The notes: a model not told the origin generated them from the sequence alone. Positions 1-9,326 are shown, counted from the stretch's first letter. The stretch: DNA of 64,000 nucleotides from Sphingomonadales bacterium Ga0077557 (GCA_001464615.1 LNFI01000016.1:62001-126000), one strand, 5' to 3'. Numbers and translations are program-made.

Positions 1-1263
1 GACAGCGCCAGCCTCATCACGGCGCCAACGCACCAGCGGCCCTGCCGCCATGATCGCGACGAGCGCGAGCGCAACCGGTCCGGCAGCTTTATTGAAGAAG
101 GGCGGGCCAATGGACAGCTGCAAGCCGAACAGTCCGGCAGCGACGATCGGGTACAATGTGCCGATCAGCACGATGCCCAGGATCGCCGATAGCAGCAGGT
201 TGTTGGCGACCAGCGCGCCTTCACGGCTGACAAGTTCAAACGTGTTGCCCGCGCGAATGGTGCCCACCCGCAGCGCGAATAGCGCCAGCGCGCCGCCAAT
301 ATACAGCGCGAGCAGCGCCAGGATGAAGCTGCCGCGCTCAGGATCAACGGCAAAGGCATGCACGCTCGTCAAAATGCCTGATCGCACCAAAAACGTGCCG
401 ATCATCGACATCGAAAAGGCAACCACCGCCAGCATGATCGTCCACGCGCGCAGCCCGTCTCGTGTCGCGAGCACCGTCACCGAATGCAGGAGTGCGGTCG
501 CGGCAAGCCAGGGCATCAGCGACGCGTTTTCAACCGGATCCCAAAACCACCAGCCGCCCCAGCCAAGCTCATAATAGGCCCAGTAACTGCCGGCGGTGAT
601 GCCCAGCGTCAGGAAAATCCACGCCCCCAGCACCCAGGGGCGCATCGCGCGCGCAAAGGCGGGGCCAACATCGCGGGTCACCATCGCGCCAACGGCGAAT
701 GAAAACGCCACCGAAATACCGACATAGCCGATGTACAGGGTGGGCGGGTGGAAGGCGAGGCCGGGGTCTTGCAGCAACGGGTTCAGTCCGTTCCCGTCAA
801 CCGGCGACGGGGTTAGCCGCGCGAACGGATTGGATGAGAACAACAAGAACGCGTAAAATCCCAGCGCGATCAGCGCCTGTGCGCCCAGCGTCGCCACCAG
901 CGTCGACACTTGCAGCCGCCGTTCCAGCACCGCCACAGCGCCGCCCGCCATGCCCAGAATCGTCACCCAGAGCAGCATCGATCCTTCATGATTGCCCCAG
1001 GCACCGGCGATTTTATACATCATCGGCTTGGCTGAATGGCTGTTGGTGGCAACCAGCAACACCGACATATCCGACTGGACGAACAGCCACATCAGCACCG
1101 CCAGCGCGACCATGATGACCAGGCCCTGCACTATCGCAACCGGGCGCACAGCATTCATCACATCGGGGTCACCCCGCGCCACACCAAGTGCGGCCAATGC
1201 GAATTGCAGCGCGGCCAGCGCAGCAGCGATCCAGAGTGCGGCGAGCCCTGCTTCAGCAATCAT
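1..1263 (-). CDS. ccmF: Cytochrome c maturation heme lyase subunit CcmF (partial, C-terminus off the left edge)
   Basis: The minus-strand frame opens at an ATG at 1263 and stays open to base 1, giving about 421 residues; the family is usually near 650, so the C-terminal third lies outside the window. It is a polytopic membrane protein. The tryptophan-rich WWD heme-handling motif is visible (GWGGWWFWDPVENASLMPW), as is the conserved AWGNHEGSMLLWV segment. CcmF transfers heme from CcmE to apocytochrome c at the periplasmic face of the inner membrane. The start overlaps the ccmE stop by 4 bp (ATGA), so translation is probably coupled. Identity is clear; only the end is missing. Confidence 0.95.
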   Translation of the reverse strand, partial: MIAEAGLAALWIAAALAALQFALAALGVARGDPDVMNAVRPVAIVQGLVIMVALAVLMWLFVQSDMSVLLVATNSHSAKPMMYKIAGAWGNHEGSMLLWVTILGMAGGAVAVLERRLQVSTLVATLGAQALIALGFYAFLLFSSNPFARLTPSPVDGNGLNPLLQDPGLAFHPPTLYIGYVGISVAFSFAVGAMVTRDVGPAFARAMRPWVLGAWIFLTLGITAGSYWAYYELGWGGWWFWDPVENASLMPWLAATALLHSVTVLATRDGLRAWTIMLAVVAFSMSMIGTFLVRSGILTSVHAFAVDPERGSFILALLALYIGGALALFALRVGTIRAGNTFELVSREGALVANNLLLSAILGIVLIGTLYPIVAAGLFGLQLSIGPPFFNKAAGPVALALVAIMAAGPLVRWRRDEAGAV

Positions 1264-1706
1264 TGTGGTGCGTTTTTCCCCGGCGTCATATTCGCCGCCA
1301 TTTTGCCTGCCATTTCGGGAGGCATATACCGTTCATCATGCTTGGCCAGCAGGTTATCGGCGACAAAGCTGCCATCGGGCTGGAACTTGCCTTCGGCAAC
1401 AACGCCGGACTTTTCCTTGAACAGATCAGGCGTGATGCCGCTGAATGTGACCGGCACGGTCGCCTTGCCATCGGTGACGATGAAGCGGATTGTAACGCCG
1501 TCCGCCTGTTTCTTGATCGATCCGCCTTCAACCATCCCGCCCAGCCGCACGCCGCGACCAAGCGGCAGCCCCTTTGTGGCGACATCGCCCGGCGCATAGA
1601 AAAATGCCGCCTGATCCTTCAACGCTGACAGCGCCAACCCGCTTGCCCCGCCGATCGCGGCGAGCGCGAGCAGCCCCAATGTCAGTCGATGATGCTTCGC
1701 CTTCAT
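1260..1706 (-). CDS. ccmE: Periplasmic heme chaperone CcmE
   Basis: 148 residues with one N-terminal membrane anchor (about residues 8-28) and a periplasmic OB-fold domain. The heme-attachment histidine sits in the signature LLAKHDERYMPPEM near residue 123, so this is the classical His-type CcmE. It accepts heme from CcmC and passes it to CcmF. Both ends overlap neighbours by 4 bp (ccmD stop and ccmF start), placing it inside a tightly coupled ccmCDEF unit. The C-terminal tail is short, as is usual. Confidence 0.96.
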   Translation of the reverse strand: MKAKHHRLTLGLLALAAIGGASGLALSALKDQAAFFYAPGDVATKGLPLGRGVRLGGMVEGGSIKKQADGVTIRFIVTDGKATVPVTFSGITPDLFKEKSGVVAEGKFQPDGSFVADNLLAKHDERYMPPEMAGKMAANMTPGKNAPQ

Positions 1707-1816
1707 TTGCTGCCCTTTTCGGCGTTACGCATCGCCAACCAACTGACAAGCGCGATCACCGCCGTGGCGGTCAGCGTGATCGCATAAGCGGCGGTAACGA
1801 ATGGCCAGGGGTTCAT
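1703..1816 (-). CDS. ccmD: Heme exporter protein CcmD
   Basis: A 37-residue ORF between ccmC and ccmE that reads MNPWPFVTAAYAITLTATAV and onwards. It has a single membrane helix followed by a short basic tail, which matches the CcmD family in size, topology and position. CcmD helps release holo-CcmE from the CcmABC/CcmE complex. The ATG at 1816 overlaps the ccmC stop and the TGA overlaps the ccmE ATG, both in the 4-bp ATGA arrangement. Small and poorly conserved in sequence, so the call rests on topology and synteny. Confidence 0.9.
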   Translation of the reverse strand: MNPWPFVTAAYAITLTATAVIALVSWLAMRNAEKGSK

Positions 1817-2598
1817 GCGGCCATTTCCCCGCTATTCGCCATCCGCCGCATCCGCGCCTCTGCCTTGGTCAGCGCCAGCGAAGCGCGCATCCGCATCAAC
1901 ACGATCGCCGCGAAGAACAAGGTAAAGCCGCCCAGCGTGTACCAGAGCGGCCAGATCAGCGATCCATCGATCGTCTGCTTGTTGATGCCGATGCTCTGGC
2001 CCTGATGCAGCGTATTCCACCACACCACCGAATAGCGAATGATCGGCAGCAACACCGAACCAGCAACACCATAAAGCGCCGGGATGCGGCCATCGCCACC
2101 GCGATCGGCATCGGCGCGCGCCAGCCCCATAAAGCCCAGATAGACGAAAAACAGCAGCAGCATCGATGTCAGCCGCCCATCCCATTCCCACCAGGTCCCC
2201 CAGGTCGGCCGGCCCCAAATCGATCCGGTCGCCAGGCAAAGGCCTGCAAACAACGCGCCGGGCAGCGCCATGGCGCGCGCGGCAAGCATGGCCAGCGGAT
2301 GCCGCCAGATCAGAAAAGTCAGGCTCGACACGGCAATGCCGCTCCACCCGGCCATGCCCAGCCAAGCGGTTGGCACATGGATGTACAGGATGCGCACCGT
2401 TTCGCCCTGCAGGTAATCGGGCGGCGTCTGCGTCAGGCCAGCCCAGCTGCCAAAGGCGATCAACAACGCCCCTGCCCAGAACAACGCCGGGGTCAGGGGG
2501 CGCGCCAGCTTCAGGAAGCGCGCAGGATTGGCAAGGGCATGAATCGACGGCACGGCGATGGTCATTAGGACAAGACTGCGGGCGAATCCACTGGTCAT
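1813..2598 (-). CDS. ccmC: Heme exporter/heme handling protein CcmC
   Basis: 261 residues as drawn, with about six membrane helices and the WWD motif WGTWWEWDGRLTS; the HVPTAWLGM segment carries a conserved heme-ligand histidine. CcmC loads heme onto CcmE in the periplasm. The frame opens at an ATG at 2598, but a second ATG 11 codons downstream (before TIAVPSIHALANPARF) gives a length closer to typical homologues, so the start is uncertain. It is the first gene seen in the ccmCDEF unit here. Confidence 0.94.
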   Translation of the reverse strand: MTSGFARSLVLMTIAVPSIHALANPARFLKLARPLTPALFWAGALLIAFGSWAGLTQTPPDYLQGETVRILYIHVPTAWLGMAGWSGIAVSSLTFLIWRHPLAMLAARAMALPGALFAGLCLATGSIWGRPTWGTWWEWDGRLTSMLLLFFVYLGFMGLARADADRGGDGRIPALYGVAGSVLLPIIRYSVVWWNTLHQGQSIGINKQTIDGSLIWPLWYTLGGFTLFFAAIVLMRMRASLALTKAEARMRRMANSGEMAA

Positions 2599-2666
2599 TA
2601 TACGGTAGGGTGTAGCTTCGTCCGAAAATCGAACCGATGCTGCATCGCTGTCTTGGACAAAGCCGG

Positions 2667-4817
2667 TCAGCGCTGCTGGATCGTCGCCAGCATGGCGGCA
2701 AGTTCGGCGCTGCGAAATGGCTTGGTCAGGCGCGGCACATCTGCAGCGATTCCAGCGGCATCCGCATAGCCGGAGATCACCAGCACTGGCAGGTCAGGTG
2801 CGGTTTGGCGAACGTGCTCGATCAATGCCGTCCCGGTCATGCCGCCCATCAAATGATCAGTGACGATCATGTCGATGGTATGCTGGTCGATCAGCTCAAT
2901 CGCTGCCTCGCCGGAATGGGCTTCGATCACCTGATAGCCAAGCTCGATGAGCATTTCAGCGGTCGTCTGCCGCACCGGATCTTCATCATCGACCAGCAAA
3001 ACGGTGCCGGCCCCAATGGCGGCGTTAGCAGGATCGGTCGGTTGGTCGATCGGCACTACTGACGCTGCCGTGGCTGGTAACAGCAGCTCGATGCTTGTCC
3101 CCAGCCCCAACTTGCTTGAAATGTTGAGCGCGCCGCCAAGCTGAGAGGCAAGCCCATGCACCATCGACAGACCAAGCCCGGTGCCCTTGCCAATGCCCTT
3201 GGTCGAGAAAAACGGTTCGATCGCGTGCCGCTTGGTATGCTCGTCCATGCCGGTGCCGGTGTCGCTGACGGTAATTTTCACATAGCGCCCCGCCGCCAGG
3301 CCGGGAACCGCGCCTTCGATGATGTCTGCGGTTGCTGCGGCGATGGTCAGCGTGCCGCCCTCCGGCATCGCATCGCGTGCGTTCACAGCCAGGTTGAGCA
3401 AGGCCATTTCCAGCTGGTTGACCTCTGCCGTGGCTGCCGGCAGCCACGCTGCAATATCCATGGCGATGTGGATGCGCGGCCCCGATGTGCTGGCAATCAA
3501 ATCGCTCATCGAAGCGATCAGCGCGGCCACGTCAACGGGCTGCGGCTGAAGCGGCTGGCGCCGGGCAAAGGCCAGCAACCGCTGCACCAGCATCTTGGCG
3601 CGCTCTGCCGATTGCAGCCCGCCGCCAATCAGCCGCTGTTCCCGCTCCCCGCCGATTTCGCGGCGGCTGAGCAAATCAAGCGTGCCGATGATGGGCGTAA
3701 GCAAATTGTTGAAATCATGCGCGACGCCGCCGGTGAGTTGCCCCATCGCCTCCAGCTTTTGCGATTGCCGCAGCGCTTCTTCGGCAGCGCGGCGCTCCGT
3801 GGTCTCAAGCGCTTCGGGGACGATCGCGATGACTTCACCTTGCGTCGAAAAAATCGGTCGCAGGACAAAATCAAACCAGCGCCAGCCGCCAACCGGCAGA
3901 TTGATCAGCAATTCCTGGCGCACCACGTCACCGCGCGCAACAAGCGCCACCGCGTCGCGGATCGTTTCGTCCATTCCCGGCGTACCGGCAAACCAGGGGG
4001 TCTCCCAAAAGGAGAGACCAGCAATATCATCTAACGCAGCGTCGATCGCCGTCAGCGACGTTGCGTTGGCATCGAGCAACCGGCCGTCGGGATCGAGCAG
4101 CCCCTGAAAACCAAAGCTGGTTTCGAACACGGTACGCAGCCGCGCTTCTTTTGCCTGGAGTTCAGCCGTGCGCGCATTGACCTGGGCTTCCAGCGTATCA
4201 TTGGCGATCCGCAGCGCATTTTCGGTCTCGCGCAGCGCAGCGTTATCCTTGATTCGGCTCGTTGTTTCGGCGACGAAAGCGATCACCCCGGCAGGGCAGT
4301 CATCGTCGCCCCATACCGGCGCATAATCCAGGTTGAACCATGCCTGTTCGCGTTCCCCATTGCGCGCAATATCCATGGCGAGATCGCGATAGGACAGCGA
4401 TCGCCCTGCCAGCCCCTCGGCCATGATGTGATCGTTAAAGTCGGCAGCTTCCGGCCAAGCTTCGCGGACTTTGCTGCCCAGCATTGCCGGGTGGCGCTTG
4501 CCAGCGATGACGGCATAGGCGTCATTATAAATCATAATGCCGTCTGCCCCCCATAATAATGCCAGCGGATTGGGCACCCGGCACAGCATCCCGACAACAG
4601 TCCGCAGCGGCGCAGACCAGTGCTCGATCGGGCCCAGCGCCGTGCTGCCCCAATCAAAATCGCGGATCAGCGCGACAGCCGCTTGATCACCGTCCAAAAA
4701 AGGCAATTTAACGGTTGGCTTGGTGAGAATGATTATTGGCCCCTGTCGGCAATCAGGCCCCGGCACGTCTGGAGCAATCGACCCCGTTAACGTGCGGCAT
4801 ATCGTTCGGTTCCGCAA
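2667..4817 (-). CDS. Hybrid sensor histidine kinase with two PAS-like domains and a C-terminal receiver
   Basis: 716 residues, no obvious membrane segments, so probably cytoplasmic. Rough domain order: PAS-like 50-190 (DFDWGSTALGPIEHW start), coiled coil 190-225, second PAS 228-345, HisKA 350-420 with phospho-acceptor H367 in GGVAHDFNNLLTPI, HATPase 465-580 with N479 and the GTGLGL box, and a receiver 604-716 with phospho-acceptor D654 in IVTDHLMGG. Such kinases phosphorylate their own receiver, often with a separate Hpt or output protein. The start is uncertain: the first 40 residues look non-conserved and no strong ribosome site is seen. The gene is divergent from the marR operon; the signal is unknown. 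Confidence 0.88.
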   Translation of the reverse strand: MRNRTICRTLTGSIAPDVPGPDCRQGPIIILTKPTVKLPFLDGDQAAVALIRDFDWGSTALGPIEHWSAPLRTVVGMLCRVPNPLALLWGADGIMIYNDAYAVIAGKRHPAMLGSKVREAWPEAADFNDHIMAEGLAGRSLSYRDLAMDIARNGEREQAWFNLDYAPVWGDDDCPAGVIAFVAETTSRIKDNAALRETENALRIANDTLEAQVNARTAELQAKEARLRTVFETSFGFQGLLDPDGRLLDANATSLTAIDAALDDIAGLSFWETPWFAGTPGMDETIRDAVALVARGDVVRQELLINLPVGGWRWFDFVLRPIFSTQGEVIAIVPEALETTERRAAEEALRQSQKLEAMGQLTGGVAHDFNNLLTPIIGTLDLLSRREIGGEREQRLIGGGLQSAERAKMLVQRLLAFARRQPLQPQPVDVAALIASMSDLIASTSGPRIHIAMDIAAWLPAATAEVNQLEMALLNLAVNARDAMPEGGTLTIAAATADIIEGAVPGLAAGRYVKITVSDTGTGMDEHTKRHAIEPFFSTKGIGKGTGLGLSMVHGLASQLGGALNISSKLGLGTSIELLLPATAASVVPIDQPTDPANAAIGAGTVLLVDDEDPVRQTTAEMLIELGYQVIEAHSGEAAIELIDQHTIDMIVTDHLMGGMTGTALIEHVRQTAPDLPVLVISGYADAAGIAADVPRLTKPFRSAELAAMLATIQQR

Positions 4818-4860
4818 TGAATATGCAGCGCTCTTGCCGGAAAGGCACTGATACCGCCAT

Positions 4861-4894
4861 TAGTATGTATTGTTATTAATAAGCCTACTTACTA
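4861..4894. promoter_or_regulatory. Palindromic operator candidate for the MarR regulator
   Basis: A 34-bp dyad centred on 4877/4878, with 13 of 17 positions symmetric. Outer arms are TAGTATGTA (4861-4869) and TACTTACTA (4886-4894); the core TTATTAATAA (4873-4882) is a perfect palindrome sharing the same centre. It ends only 1 bp before the first possible marR ATG (4896) and 10 bp before the preferred one (4905). It is strikingly AT-rich for this genome. Autoregulation by the adjacent MarR protein is an inference. Confidence 0.7.
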
Positions 4895-4904
4895 TATGCG
4901 CCAT

Positions 4905-5351
4905 ATGACGGATAGTATCGGCTTCCTGATCAGCGATGTGTCGCGCCTGATGCGTCGGCGTTTTGACGAGCGTGCCCGCGCGATCGGCGTTACCCGCGCG
5001 CAGTGGCGTACACTGACAACGCTCATCCGCAATGAAGGCATCAACCAGGGCAAGCTCGCCGAATTACTGGAAGTCGAACCAATCACCTTATGCCGGATGG
5101 TCGATCGGCTTGAGGAAGCCGGCCATGTCGAGCGTCGCCGCGACCCGCATGATCGCCGGGCTTGGCAAATCTATCTCACCGACTCCGCGCGCCCGTTGAT
5201 CGATCAGCTGCGTACCATTGCTGATGCCATGTTCGATTCGGCGCTCGCTGGCATCGATCCGGCACGCCAAGCAGCGTTCATCGCCACCCTCAACGACATT
5301 CGCGCCAATCTGGCTGAAACTGACGACACCCAAGAGGCACAACATGGCTGA
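4905..5351 (+). CDS. MarR-family transcriptional regulator of the emrAB efflux operon
   Basis: 148 residues with a winged-helix DNA-binding domain (INQGKLAELLEVEPITLCRM, then the wing VERRRDPHDRRAWQIYLT). MarR proteins are dimeric repressors released by small phenolic or toxic ligands. An in-frame ATG at 4896 would add three residues; MTDSIGFLISDVSRL is the usual family start. Neither ATG has a Shine-Dalgarno sequence, so the message may be nearly leaderless. The end overlaps emrA by 8 bp, the classic emrR-emrA-emrB arrangement. Confidence 0.92.
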   Translation: MTDSIGFLISDVSRLMRRRFDERARAIGVTRAQWRTLTTLIRNEGINQGKLAELLEVEPITLCRMVDRLEEAGHVERRRDPHDRRAWQIYLTDSARPLIDQLRTIADAMFDSALAGIDPARQAAFIATLNDIRANLAETDDTQEAQHG

Positions 5352-6426
5352 AGCCGATCCCGCCCGAAATCTGACCGCCCAGAATCTCGCCGCTCAGAAG
5401 ACAACGCCCGTGGTGGCACCGCGCAAGTGGCGGCGGACTGCAGCATTGATCGCGGTGCCGCTGATCATTGCCGCGATTGCAGGCTACCTCTGGCTGACGT
5501 CGGGCCAATTCGTGTCAACCGACAATGCCTATGTCCAGCAGGACAAAGTCGCCGTCTCCGCCGATGTCGCCGGCCGGATCGTTGACGTTGCGGTCAAGGA
5601 GAATCAGCGCGTCAAGGCGGGCGATCTGTTGTTCCGCATCGATCCTGCTCCTTATCGAATTGCCGTAGACCAGGCCAATGCCGCGATTGCCGCCGCTCAG
5701 GTCAATGTCGCCACGCTGCAATCCAGCTATCGCGGCACATCGGCTGACATCACCGCCGCGCAGGACCGGATCGCCGCTGCGCAGCAGGATTTTGATCGCC
5801 AGACCGCGCTGATGAAGCAGGGCTTCACCACCCGCGCCCGGCTGGAACAGGCCGAACATGGCCTGGAACAGGCTCGGGCAGCGCTGGCCAACGCCAGCGC
5901 CAGCGCTGACGAAGCCCGCGCCAAATTAGCGACGGGTGCCGCTGTTCCAGGCCAAAGTCCCGCTATCGCCGCGGCGCAGGTACAGCGCGAAAAAGCGCAG
6001 CTCGATTTGACCCGAACGGCCGTGTTCGCGCCGACCAGCGGCACGATCAGCCAGGCGGACCGGCTGCAGATCGGCCAGATGATGATCTCTGGTCTGCCCG
6101 CCGTCAGCATCGTCGCCAGCCAGCGCACCTGGATCGAGGCGAACTTCAAGGAAACCGATCTTGACAAGATGCGCGTCGGCCAACCCGCAACCGTCAGCTT
6201 CGATGCCTATGGCAACCTGAAATTGAATGGCCATGTCCAATCAATCGGCGCAGGCACCGGCTCTGAATTTTCGGTACTGCCTGCGCAGAACGCGACGGGA
6301 AACTGGGTGAAGGTCACCCAGCGCGTGCCGGTGCGGATCGCCATTGACGAGGCTAGTCCCCGCCAGCTGATCGCGGGGCTTAGCGCCAAGGTGACGGTCG
6401 ACGTCCGCAATCATGGCAAGCGCTAG
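5344..6426 (+). CDS. emrA: HlyD-family membrane fusion protein of a multidrug efflux pump (EmrA type)
   Basis: 360 residues: cytoplasmic basic N-terminus, one membrane helix (about 29-49), a biotinyl-lipoyl-like segment (FVSTDNAYVQQDKVAVSADV), a long alpha-helical hairpin (about 100-215, heptad-rich with many Ala and Gln), then beta-barrel regions. It bridges the inner-membrane pump to an outer-membrane channel. The ATG at 5344 lies inside the marR end, so the two are translationally linked. A longer upstream frame is not needed because homologues begin near this Met. No TolC-like gene is adjacent. Confidence 0.93.
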   Translation: MAEADPARNLTAQNLAAQKTTPVVAPRKWRRTAALIAVPLIIAAIAGYLWLTSGQFVSTDNAYVQQDKVAVSADVAGRIVDVAVKENQRVKAGDLLFRIDPAPYRIAVDQANAAIAAAQVNVATLQSSYRGTSADITAAQDRIAAAQQDFDRQTALMKQGFTTRARLEQAEHGLEQARAALANASASADEARAKLATGAAVPGQSPAIAAAQVQREKAQLDLTRTAVFAPTSGTISQADRLQIGQMMISGLPAVSIVASQRTWIEANFKETDLDKMRVGQPATVSFDAYGNLKLNGHVQSIGAGTGSEFSVLPAQNATGNWVKVTQRVPVRIAIDEASPRQLIAGLSAKVTVDVRNHGKR

Positions 6427-8008
6427 TCCGGCACGCGGGGCGCAGCCCAGCGCTGCTGCCCCGGTCATACCACTCGATGTTCCCGCGCTTGAAACCAGCA
6501 ACCGCGCACTGCTGACGCTGGGCGTGATGGCCGCGACAATCATGCAGATCCTCGACTCCACGATCGCCAACGTTGCGTTGCCGCATATGCAGGCATCGCT
6601 TGGCGCGACGGCCGATACCATTACTTGGGTGCTGACCAGCTATATCGTCGCTTCTGCTGTCGCCATCCCGATCACCGGCTGGCTGTCAGACCGGATTGGA
6701 TCGCGCAACCTGTTCCTGTTTGCCGTGGTGGGGTTCGTCGCGGCGTCGATGCTGTGTGGCCTTGCCCAGAACCTGACCGAAATGGTCGGCTTCCGTATTC
6801 TGCAAGGCATCGCCGCCGCCTTTATGAACCCGCTCAGCCAGACGGTGATGCTCGACATCAACAAACCCTCTCGGCAGGCCGGCGCGATGGCGGTTTGGGG
6901 CATGGGGATCATGGTTGGGCCAGTGCTAGGGCCAGTGATTGGCGGTTATCTGACCGACAATTTCGATTGGCGCTGGGTATTTTACGTCAATGTGCCCGTC
7001 GGCATCGCCTGTTTTGCAATCCTCTGGGCGTTGCTGCCGACCCGGCCACTCAATGCGCGAAAGTTTGACCTGTTTGGCTTTTCGCTGCTCGCCATCGCTA
7101 TCGCCGCGTTTCAGGTGATGTGCGATCGTGGCCAGTCTAACGACTGGTTCCAGTCATGGGAAGTAACGATCGAAGGGCTGGTTTCGCTGGGCGCAACCGT
7201 GATGTTCGGAATCCACATCGCCACCGCCGATCAGCCGATGTTTGACCGGGACTTGCTACGCAACCGCAATCTGGTGACGGGCCTTGGCTTCATGATCGTC
7301 GTTGGCATCATCATGATGGCGACAATGGCGCTGCTGCCACCGATGCTCCAAAGGCTGTTCGGCTATCCCGTGCTCGACACCGGCATGCTGCTGATGCCGC
7401 GTGGCATTGGCATTGTCATCAGCATGGGAGTTGCCGGACAATTGGTTCAGCGCGGCTATGACACGCGCATGTTGATCGGCACCGGCCTCGCCATTGCCGC
7501 CTGGTCGCTCTGGGATATGACGCAATGGACGCTAGTGATGGGGCAGACGCCGTTCATCGTCACGGGGTTCATCCAGGGGATTGGCCTTGGCCTCGTCTTC
7601 ATTCCGCTGAACATCACCGCCTTTGCGACATTACCCCCGCAATACCGGACCGAAGCAGCGAGCTTGCTCAACCTGTTCCGCAATATCGGCGCGTCGGTTG
7701 GCATTTCGATGGTGACCGCTTTGCTTGGTTATAACGTCCAGGCGAGCCATCAGGAGCTGAGCGGCCATATCACAGCCTATTCGATGAGCGCGATTGACCC
7801 CAGCCAGGCCTCTATCCTTGGCGAGAGCGGTCAGTCGCTGATGGCGATCATGAATGCCGAAGTCACACGGCAAGCCGCAATGATCGCCTATCTCGACGAT
7901 TTCCGCCTGATGATGTTCCTGACCGCGCTGGCGGTGCCGCTAGTGTTACTGCTCAAGCGCCCTGGCCGACCGCCAAAGGCCGAGGCGCAGCATGCGGCGT
8001 TTGACTGA
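6413..8008 (+). CDS. emrB: DHA2-family MFS multidrug efflux transporter (EmrB type)
   Basis: 531 residues with about 14 predicted membrane helices. Family signatures seen: LDSTIANVALPHMQ in helix 1, WVLTSYIVASAVAIPITGWL and GSRNLFLF. It is a proton-driven drug exporter that works with the EmrA adaptor. The start overlaps the emrA end by 14 bp, completing a marR-emrA-emrB operon. Substrate specificity cannot be read from sequence. Confidence 0.94.
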   Translation: MASASPARGAQPSAAAPVIPLDVPALETSNRALLTLGVMAATIMQILDSTIANVALPHMQASLGATADTITWVLTSYIVASAVAIPITGWLSDRIGSRNLFLFAVVGFVAASMLCGLAQNLTEMVGFRILQGIAAAFMNPLSQTVMLDINKPSRQAGAMAVWGMGIMVGPVLGPVIGGYLTDNFDWRWVFYVNVPVGIACFAILWALLPTRPLNARKFDLFGFSLLAIAIAAFQVMCDRGQSNDWFQSWEVTIEGLVSLGATVMFGIHIATADQPMFDRDLLRNRNLVTGLGFMIVVGIIMMATMALLPPMLQRLFGYPVLDTGMLLMPRGIGIVISMGVAGQLVQRGYDTRMLIGTGLAIAAWSLWDMTQWTLVMGQTPFIVTGFIQGIGLGLVFIPLNITAFATLPPQYRTEAASLLNLFRNIGASVGISMVTALLGYNVQASHQELSGHITAYSMSAIDPSQASILGESGQSLMAIMNAEVTRQAAMIAYLDDFRLMMFLTALAVPLVLLLKRPGRPPKAEAQHAAFD

Positions 8009-8033
8009 GCGGAGCGTCTGACGAGGTTTTAGG

Positions 8034-8220
8034 TTGCGCAGAGACGCGGAGACGCTGAGCGGTTGCAAACCGGATGCGCGAAGCGCTTTCAATCACTGGG
8101 AAGGAAAAGACTGCGTCGCCGCATGGCGACCGATCCTTGATATCCCCCGCTCGGCATCTCTGCGTCTCTGCGCGAACAAATCTCTCTTCTTCTCTGTGCC
8201 CTCCGCGCCGCTGCGCGAAC
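8034..8220. repeat. Degenerate interspersed inverted repeats between emrB and nadA
   Basis: Three related copies: GCGCAGAGACGCGGAGACGC near 8036-8055, the opposite-strand copy GCATCTCTGCGTCTCTGCGC at 8154-8173, and a worn copy ending CCGCGCCGCTGCGCGAAC at about 8203-8220. The first two can pair over about 20 bases with two mismatches. I recognise this type of sequence from intergenic regions of sphingomonads. It lies between two convergent genes and could act as a bidirectional terminator or be a mobile palindromic element. Confidence 0.6.
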
Positions 8221-8256
8221 CAATCCCGTCAAACCCAGACCCGCCGCGAACAGCGT

Positions 8257-9273
8257 TCAGCTCTGGTCCGCGGTGAACGTCACAAAACCCAGATCACCCT
8301 GCCCGACCGTGCCGCCCGCCATCGCCAGCATCGCATCGAGCGATTTCTTCGCGCGCAACCGCAGCCCTTCTTCGATTTCAATCCGCGGCTCCAGATCGCG
8401 CAGCGCGATGTAGAGCTTTTCCATCGTGTTCATCGCCATATAGGGGCAGATGTTGCAGTTGCAGTTGCCGTCCGCGCCCGGCGCGCCGATGAAATTCTTC
8501 GTCGGATCAGCCTTTTCCATCTGGTGGATGATGTGCGGTTCGGTCGCGACGATCAGGATATCGCCGGACATCTTCGCCGCGAAATCGAGGATACCGCTGG
8601 TCGATCCGACATAATCGGCATGGTCCAGAATATAAGGCGGGCATTCCGGGTGCGCTGCCACAGGCGCGCCGGGGTGCTTTGTCTTCAGCTTTAGCAATTC
8701 GGTTTCGCTGAACGCCTCATGCACGATGCATACACCGGGCCAGAGCAGCATGTCGCGCCCGGTCTTGCGCGCCAGATAGCCGCCAAGATGCTTGTCGGGG
8801 CCAAAAATGATCTTCTGATCAAGCGGGATCTGGCTGAGGATTTTTTCCGCCGATGATGATGTGACGATCACGTCGCTGAGCGCCTTCACCTCGGTCGAGC
8901 AATTGATATAGGTCAGCGCGATATGGTCGGGGTGCGCGGCACGGAAGGCGGCGAACTTGTCGGGCGGGCAGCTATCTTCCAGGCTGCACCCGGCGCGCAG
9001 ATCGGGCAGCACCACGATCTTGTCAGGTGAGAGGATCTTGGCGGTGTCGGCCATGAACTTCACGCCGCAAAACGCAATCACATCGGCATCGGTCGCCGCC
9101 GCTTTGCGGCTCAGGTCCAGGCTGTCGCCGACGAAATCGGCAATGTCCTGAATTTCGGGGCGCTGGTAATAATGCGCGAGGATGATGGCGTTGCGCTCTC
9201 TGCGCAGCCGATCGATCTCATCGCGCAGATCGGTCCCTGTCGGGTTGCCGCCAATACCGTTCCGTGCGTCCAT
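8257..9273 (-). CDS. nadA: Quinolinate synthase NadA
   Basis: 338 residues from the ATG at 9273, which has GGAGAG seven bases upstream; the longer open frame to 9483 overlaps the neighbouring gene and is not needed. NadA condenses iminoaspartate with dihydroxyacetone phosphate to quinolinate in de novo NAD synthesis. The three-domain fold is supported by AHYYQRPEIQDIADFVGDS, and by cluster cysteines near C96 (RAGCSLED), C211 (HPECPP) and C276 (NICPYM), which would hold the [4Fe-4S] cluster. No nadB or nadC is adjacent. Confidence 0.96.
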   Translation of the reverse strand: MDARNGIGGNPTGTDLRDEIDRLRRERNAIILAHYYQRPEIQDIADFVGDSLDLSRKAAATDADVIAFCGVKFMADTAKILSPDKIVVLPDLRAGCSLEDSCPPDKFAAFRAAHPDHIALTYINCSTEVKALSDVIVTSSSAEKILSQIPLDQKIIFGPDKHLGGYLARKTGRDMLLWPGVCIVHEAFSETELLKLKTKHPGAPVAAHPECPPYILDHADYVGSTSGILDFAAKMSGDILIVATEPHIIHQMEKADPTKNFIGAPGADGNCNCNICPYMAMNTMEKLYIALRDLEPRIEIEEGLRLRAKKSLDAMLAMAGGTVGQGDLGFVTFTADQS

Positions 9274-9326
9274 TTCTCGACTCTCCGCGTCGCTCGCCGC
9301 CCACATGGCCCCGCCAGCGCGCCGGA

